Below, piece after piece: positions 7,269 through 9,597 of a stretch of 9,597 bases of DNA (positions are counted from its first letter, which is position 1; every line of letters begins with the position of its first letter). The notes beneath the pieces are model-generated. The model was not told where the DNA came from. It saw only the letters and a program-made list of their open reading frames with translations, and ran no database searches. The stretch is from a bacterium. Lineage in GTDB: Bacteria > Desulfobacterota > Binatia > UBA12015. Position numbers and translations under genes: made by a program. The stretch is taken from contig JAPOLW010000117.1 of NCBI GenBank assembly GCA_029976905.1, positions 1-9,597 on the forward strand, written 5' to 3'.

Positions 7269-7278
7269 CAGCTCTGGG

Positions 7279-8250
7279 GTGACCGAAGACGAGAAGGAGT
7301 CTTTCTACGCACGATTGAAGGAATTCGAAGGACGTCGGGTCGGGGAGCCCTTTGTGGCGCGCGACCCGGTGAACGTCCCGATGATCCGGCATTGGTGCGA
7401 TGCCATGGGGGACGGCAATCCGGTCTACACCGACCCGGACGCCGCCGCCGGTTCCGTCTTCGGGGGGCCGGTCTCCCCGCCCTCGATGCTGCAGGCCTGG
7501 ACCATGCGCGGCCTCGCCGCGCCGCCGCCTTCCGGTTCCAATGCGCAGGCCGAACTCTGGGAGGTCTTCGCCGAGCAGGGATTCACGTCGGTCGTGGCCG
7601 TCAACTGCGACCAGGAGTACATGCGCTATCTGCGCCCCGGGGACCACCTGACGCACGAGATCGTCATCGACAGCATCTCGCCCGAGAAGGAAACCGGGCT
7701 CGGGACCGGGCATTTCATCAACCAGCTCTACACCTTCCGAGACCAGGGGGGTGAGACGGTCGGCACCATGACCTTCCGTCTCTTCAAATTCCGACCCCGT
7801 CCGAAGAAGGCCGCCGCGAAGCCGGCGGAGGGCGCCGGGGCAAAGGAGCGGCGCCCGCGGCCGCGCCCGAGCATGACTCGCGATACGGAGCACTTCTGGA
7901 AGGGACTCGAGGAAGGGAAACTCCTCGTGCAACGCTGCGGCTCCTGTGAGACGCTGCGCCATCCACCCGAGCCGATGTGTCCGCATTGCAACTCTCTGGA
8001 CTGGGATACGGTCGAGTCGGCGGGCCGGGGCGTCGTCTACAGCTTCGTCGCGGTCCACCACCCGCCGCTTCCGGCATTCGACCAGCCCAATCCGGTTGCC
8101 TTGATCGAACTGGATGAAGGCGTTCGCATCGTCTCCAACGTCATCGGTGTGGCCAAGGAAGACATCGAGATCGGCATGCGGGTGCAGGCCGAGTTCGTTC
8201 CGATGGATCCAGAGCTCACCTTGCACCAATTCCGACCCGTGAAGGATTGA
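7279..8250 (+). CDS. MaoC-like / DUF35 fusion protein, ChsH2-like
   Basis: The 323-residue product has two domains. Residues 1 to about 170 form a MaoC-type hot-dog domain, with VGEPFVARDPVNVPMIRHWCDAMGDGNPVY early and PGDHLTHEIVIDSISPEK in the middle. A Lys/Ala/Pro/Arg-rich linker (about 172-198) follows. The rest is a DUF35 domain: a zinc ribbon with Cys220, Cys223, Cys234 and Cys237 (two CxxC pairs), then an OB-fold strand set beginning GVVYSFVAVHHPP and ending about 310. This architecture is that of mycobacterial ChsH2. There, the MaoC part pairs with ChsH1 as a heteromeric enoyl-CoA hydratase, and the DUF35 part binds the aldolase Ltp2. The hydratase motif keeps Asp45 and Asn47-Pro48, but the usual His is Tyr50, so this chain is probably not the one supplying the full catalytic pair. 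It lies between the two dehydrogenase genes, 22 bases after one and 4 before the other, so it is co-transcribed. Confidence 0.9.
   Translation: MTEDEKESFYARLKEFEGRRVGEPFVARDPVNVPMIRHWCDAMGDGNPVYTDPDAAAGSVFGGPVSPPSMLQAWTMRGLAAPPPSGSNAQAELWEVFAEQGFTSVVAVNCDQEYMRYLRPGDHLTHEIVIDSISPEKETGLGTGHFINQLYTFRDQGGETVGTMTFRLFKFRPRPKKAAAKPAEGAGAKERRPRPRPSMTRDTEHFWKGLEEGKLLVQRCGSCETLRHPPEPMCPHCNSLDWDTVESAGRGVVYSFVAVHHPPLPAFDQPNPVALIELDEGVRIVSNVIGVAKEDIEIGMRVQAEFVPMDPELTLHQFRPVKD
8241..8246 (+). promoter_or_regulatory. Ribosome binding site inside the end of the preceding gene
   Basis: GAAGGA overlaps the last codons of the MaoC-DUF35 gene and stands 8 bases before ATG 8255. With only 4 bases between the genes, translation is likely coupled. 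Confidence 0.55.
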
Positions 8251-8254
8251 GCCG

Positions 8255-9382
8255 ATGGATTTCTCCTTGAGCGAAGACCAGAAGGCCATTGCCGAACTCG
8301 CGCGGCAGATCATTTCGAGCCGTGCGACCGACGAACGCATCAAGGCCCTGGCCGAGGATCCGCAGTGGTACGACGAGGACCTCTGGGGCGAACTCGCCAA
8401 GGCGAGCCTCCTGGGCCTCGCCTTCGACGAGGAGTTCGGCGGCAGTGGGTTTGGCATGCTCGAGATCGCCGGCCTCTTCGAGGAAGCGGGACGGTGCATC
8501 GCGCCTTTGCCGCTGCTCCCCTCGATCGTCCTGGGGGGCCTCGCGGTCCACGAATTCGGCTCCGACGAGCAGAAGAAGTCTCTTCTCCCGGCGCTGGCCC
8601 GGGGAGAACTCTTTCTCACCGCCGGACTCGCCGAACTCGGACATGTCGATCCGGCCCGTCCGGCGACGACGGCGATCCGCGCAGGGCAGGACTGGGTCCT
8701 GCAGGGGCGAAAGGTCTGCGTCTCGGACGCCAACCGCGCGGCGCGCATTCTCGTTCCTGCGCGCACCGAGACCGGCGCGACGGCCATCTTCCTGGTCGCG
8801 CCCGACGAACCCGGCGTCTCCCTCGAACGCGAGAGCACGACCAACGGAGAGCCGCAGTTCACGGTGAATTTCGAGGGAGTGCGGGTCACCGCCGATCAGC
8901 TCCTCGGAGATCCGGAGCGCGGCGCCGCCATGGTTCGATGGATCGAGCATCGAGCGACGATTGCGCTCAGTGCACTGCAGTTGGGCATCTCCGACGCTGC
9001 GCTCGGCCGCACCGCCGCCTACGCCGGAGAGCGCCAGCAGTTCAATCAGCCGATCGGTAGCTTCCAGGCCGTGGCGATGCGGGCGGCAGACGCCTTCATC
9101 GACGTCGAGGCGATTCGCTCGACGTTGTACCAGGCAATCTGGGCGGTGGACGAAGAACGCGACGCCGACAAAGCGGTTCAGGTGGCGAAGTGGTGGGCGT
9201 GTCGGGCGGGACACCGCGTTGCCCATTCCTGCCAGCACCTGCATGGCGGCATCGGGGCCGACGTCGAGTACCCCATCCACCGCTTCTTCCTGTGGACGAA
9301 GCAGACCGAATACACGCTCGGTGGAGCTTCGCCCCATCTCGCGCGCCTGGGCGCGATGCTCGCCGACGGGGAGGCGGCATGA
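8255..9382 (+). CDS. Acyl-CoA dehydrogenase, FadE28/ChsE1-like partner subunit
   Basis: A 375-residue acyl-CoA dehydrogenase family protein starting MDFSLSEDQKAI, with LLGLAFDEEFGGSG (52-65), GDPERGAAM (218-226), ERQQFNQPIGSFQAV (259-273, the conserved FAD pyrophosphate motif) and QHLHGGIGADVEYPIHR (327-343, the C-terminal FAD/dimer motif). It lacks the SEPGAGTDL substrate/flavin loop: the region 121-132 reads LTAGLAELGHVD. At the place of the catalytic Glu of the FadE29-like protein it has His232 (EHRAT). It therefore probably cannot work alone and is the non-catalytic, FAD-completing subunit of a heteromer with the product of 6087-7256, as known for FadE28-FadE29 and related steroid enzymes. 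Its stop overlaps the next start in ATGA (9379-9382), so the two genes are translationally coupled. An independent active dehydrogenase with an unusual base is less likely. Confidence 0.9.
   Translation: MDFSLSEDQKAIAELARQIISSRATDERIKALAEDPQWYDEDLWGELAKASLLGLAFDEEFGGSGFGMLEIAGLFEEAGRCIAPLPLLPSIVLGGLAVHEFGSDEQKKSLLPALARGELFLTAGLAELGHVDPARPATTAIRAGQDWVLQGRKVCVSDANRAARILVPARTETGATAIFLVAPDEPGVSLERESTTNGEPQFTVNFEGVRVTADQLLGDPERGAAMVRWIEHRATIALSALQLGISDAALGRTAAYAGERQQFNQPIGSFQAVAMRAADAFIDVEAIRSTLYQAIWAVDEERDADKAVQVAKWWACRAGHRVAHSCQHLHGGIGADVEYPIHRFFLWTKQTEYTLGGASPHLARLGAMLADGEAA
9368..9374 (+). promoter_or_regulatory. Ribosome binding site for the last gene
   Basis: GGGGAGG ends 4 bases before ATG 9379, within the coding end of the previous gene. 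It supports ATG 9379 as a real start together with the ATGA stop/start overlap. Confidence 0.6.
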
Positions 9383-9597
9383 GCCAGATGGGACCGACGC
9401 GGCGCTTTGCCGACGTGAATGTCGGTGATGAGCTTCCGGAAGTCGCGATCGAGATCACACCGACCCTCATCATCTCGGCGGCGATCGCCTCGCGCGTCGC
9501 CGGCCCCTTTCTCGCGCCCGACTCGTTCTGCAGCAGCACCAGCGTCGTCGCCGCCGCGCTCGGCGTGGCGCGTGCGCACCGGACGTGCTGCCCGCCG
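9379..9597 (+). CDS. MaoC-like protein, ChsH1-like N-terminus, cut by window end
   Basis: An open frame of 73 residues runs off the right edge. The first 39 residues (VGDELPEVAIEITPT, then LIISAAIASR) follow the start of small MaoC hot-dog proteins of the ChsH1 type, which supply the catalytic Asp and His to the ChsH1-ChsH2 hydratase. The position directly after MaoC-DUF35 and the dehydrogenases is what an igr-like operon would predict. After ASR (from 9496) the expected segment containing D-x2-HHD is not there; the frame reads VAGPFLAPDSFCSST and on. Third codon positions stay almost all G or C to the end, so a simple frameshift is not obvious. The gene may be genuinely divergent, or the last 100 bases may be a contig-end artefact. 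A 4-base overlap couples it to the upstream gene. Confidence 0.65.
   Translation, partial: MSQMGPTRRFADVNVGDELPEVAIEITPTLIISAAIASRVAGPFLAPDSFCSSTSVVAAALGVARAHRTCCPP

Larger units (their letters stand above)
3631..9597 (+). other. Predicted operon: igr-like acyl-CoA (steroid side-chain type) degradation
   Basis: Five same-strand genes are separated by 41, 22 and 4 bases and then overlap by 4, which argues for one transcript, perhaps with an extra promoter at 6042-6070. Gene content is a CoA-transferase fusion, FadE29-like, ChsH2-like, FadE28-like and ChsH1-like. In Mycobacterium tuberculosis the igr order is fadE28-fadE29-chsH2-chsH1-ltp2, so here the two dehydrogenase subunits are split by the hydratase subunit. 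An Ltp2-like thiolase fold protein is expected downstream of the window. Substrate assignment is inference from family knowledge. Confidence 0.7.

Noticed and set aside
7177..8889. A 570-residue minus-strand ORF across three plus-strand genes
   Set aside because: It is antisense to genes with clear motifs and close spacing; no domain is recognisable in it.
8216..9337. A 373-residue minus-strand ORF opposite the second dehydrogenase
   Set aside because: It is an antisense shadow; the plus strand has the FAD motif, the HGGIG motif and a coupled start/stop.

Overview
The window is GC-rich bacterial DNA. Its coding style (long ORFs, strong GC bias at the third codon position) and a Myxococcus-type cysteine-rich repeat protein suggest a member of the former Deltaproteobacteria (Myxococcota, Binatota or a similar uncultured lineage). 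That placement is inference; no rRNA or marker gene is present.

Layout. (1) 1-1337, plus strand: the 3' part of a secreted-type protein made of about 13 four-cysteine repeats (DUF4215 / myxo_disulf_rpt family); its start lies upstream of the window. (2) 1338-1460: a short convergent spacer with a perfect 12-bp GC-rich hairpin. (3) 1461-3476, minus strand: a polytopic membrane protein with a C-terminal spermidine-synthase-like (SAM-fold) domain that looks catalytically degenerate. (4) 3477-3630: a divergent intergenic region. (5) 3631-9597, plus strand: a tight run of five acyl-CoA metabolism genes, the last cut by the window edge. They are a tandem two-domain family III CoA-transferase (CaiB/BaiF), a FadE29/ChsE2-like acyl-CoA dehydrogenase, a MaoC-DUF35 fusion like ChsH2, a second FadE28/ChsE1-like acyl-CoA dehydrogenase, and the start of a ChsH1-like MaoC protein.

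The five genes make sense together. The two dehydrogenases carry complementary halves of the usual motif set, as in the heteromeric (alpha2beta2) steroid side-chain acyl-CoA dehydrogenases of mycobacteria. The MaoC-DUF35 protein and the following MaoC protein match the ChsH2-ChsH1 hydratase pair. In the mycobacterial igr cluster these enzymes dehydrogenate and hydrate the three-carbon remnant of the cholesterol side chain, before the aldolase Ltp2 acts with the DUF35 domain. The window therefore looks like an igr-like branched acyl-CoA or steroid side-chain operon outside the Actinobacteria. Its gene order is rearranged, and a double CoA-transferase or racemase-type protein stands at its head. 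An Ltp2-like thiolase is predicted just downstream. The true substrate cannot be read from sequence alone.

Points worth a second look are the Glu/Asp asymmetry between the two halves of the CoA-transferase fusion, the complementary motif loss in the two dehydrogenases, the His-to-Tyr change in the MaoC-DUF35 hydratase motif, and the abrupt loss of family similarity in the last 100 bases.
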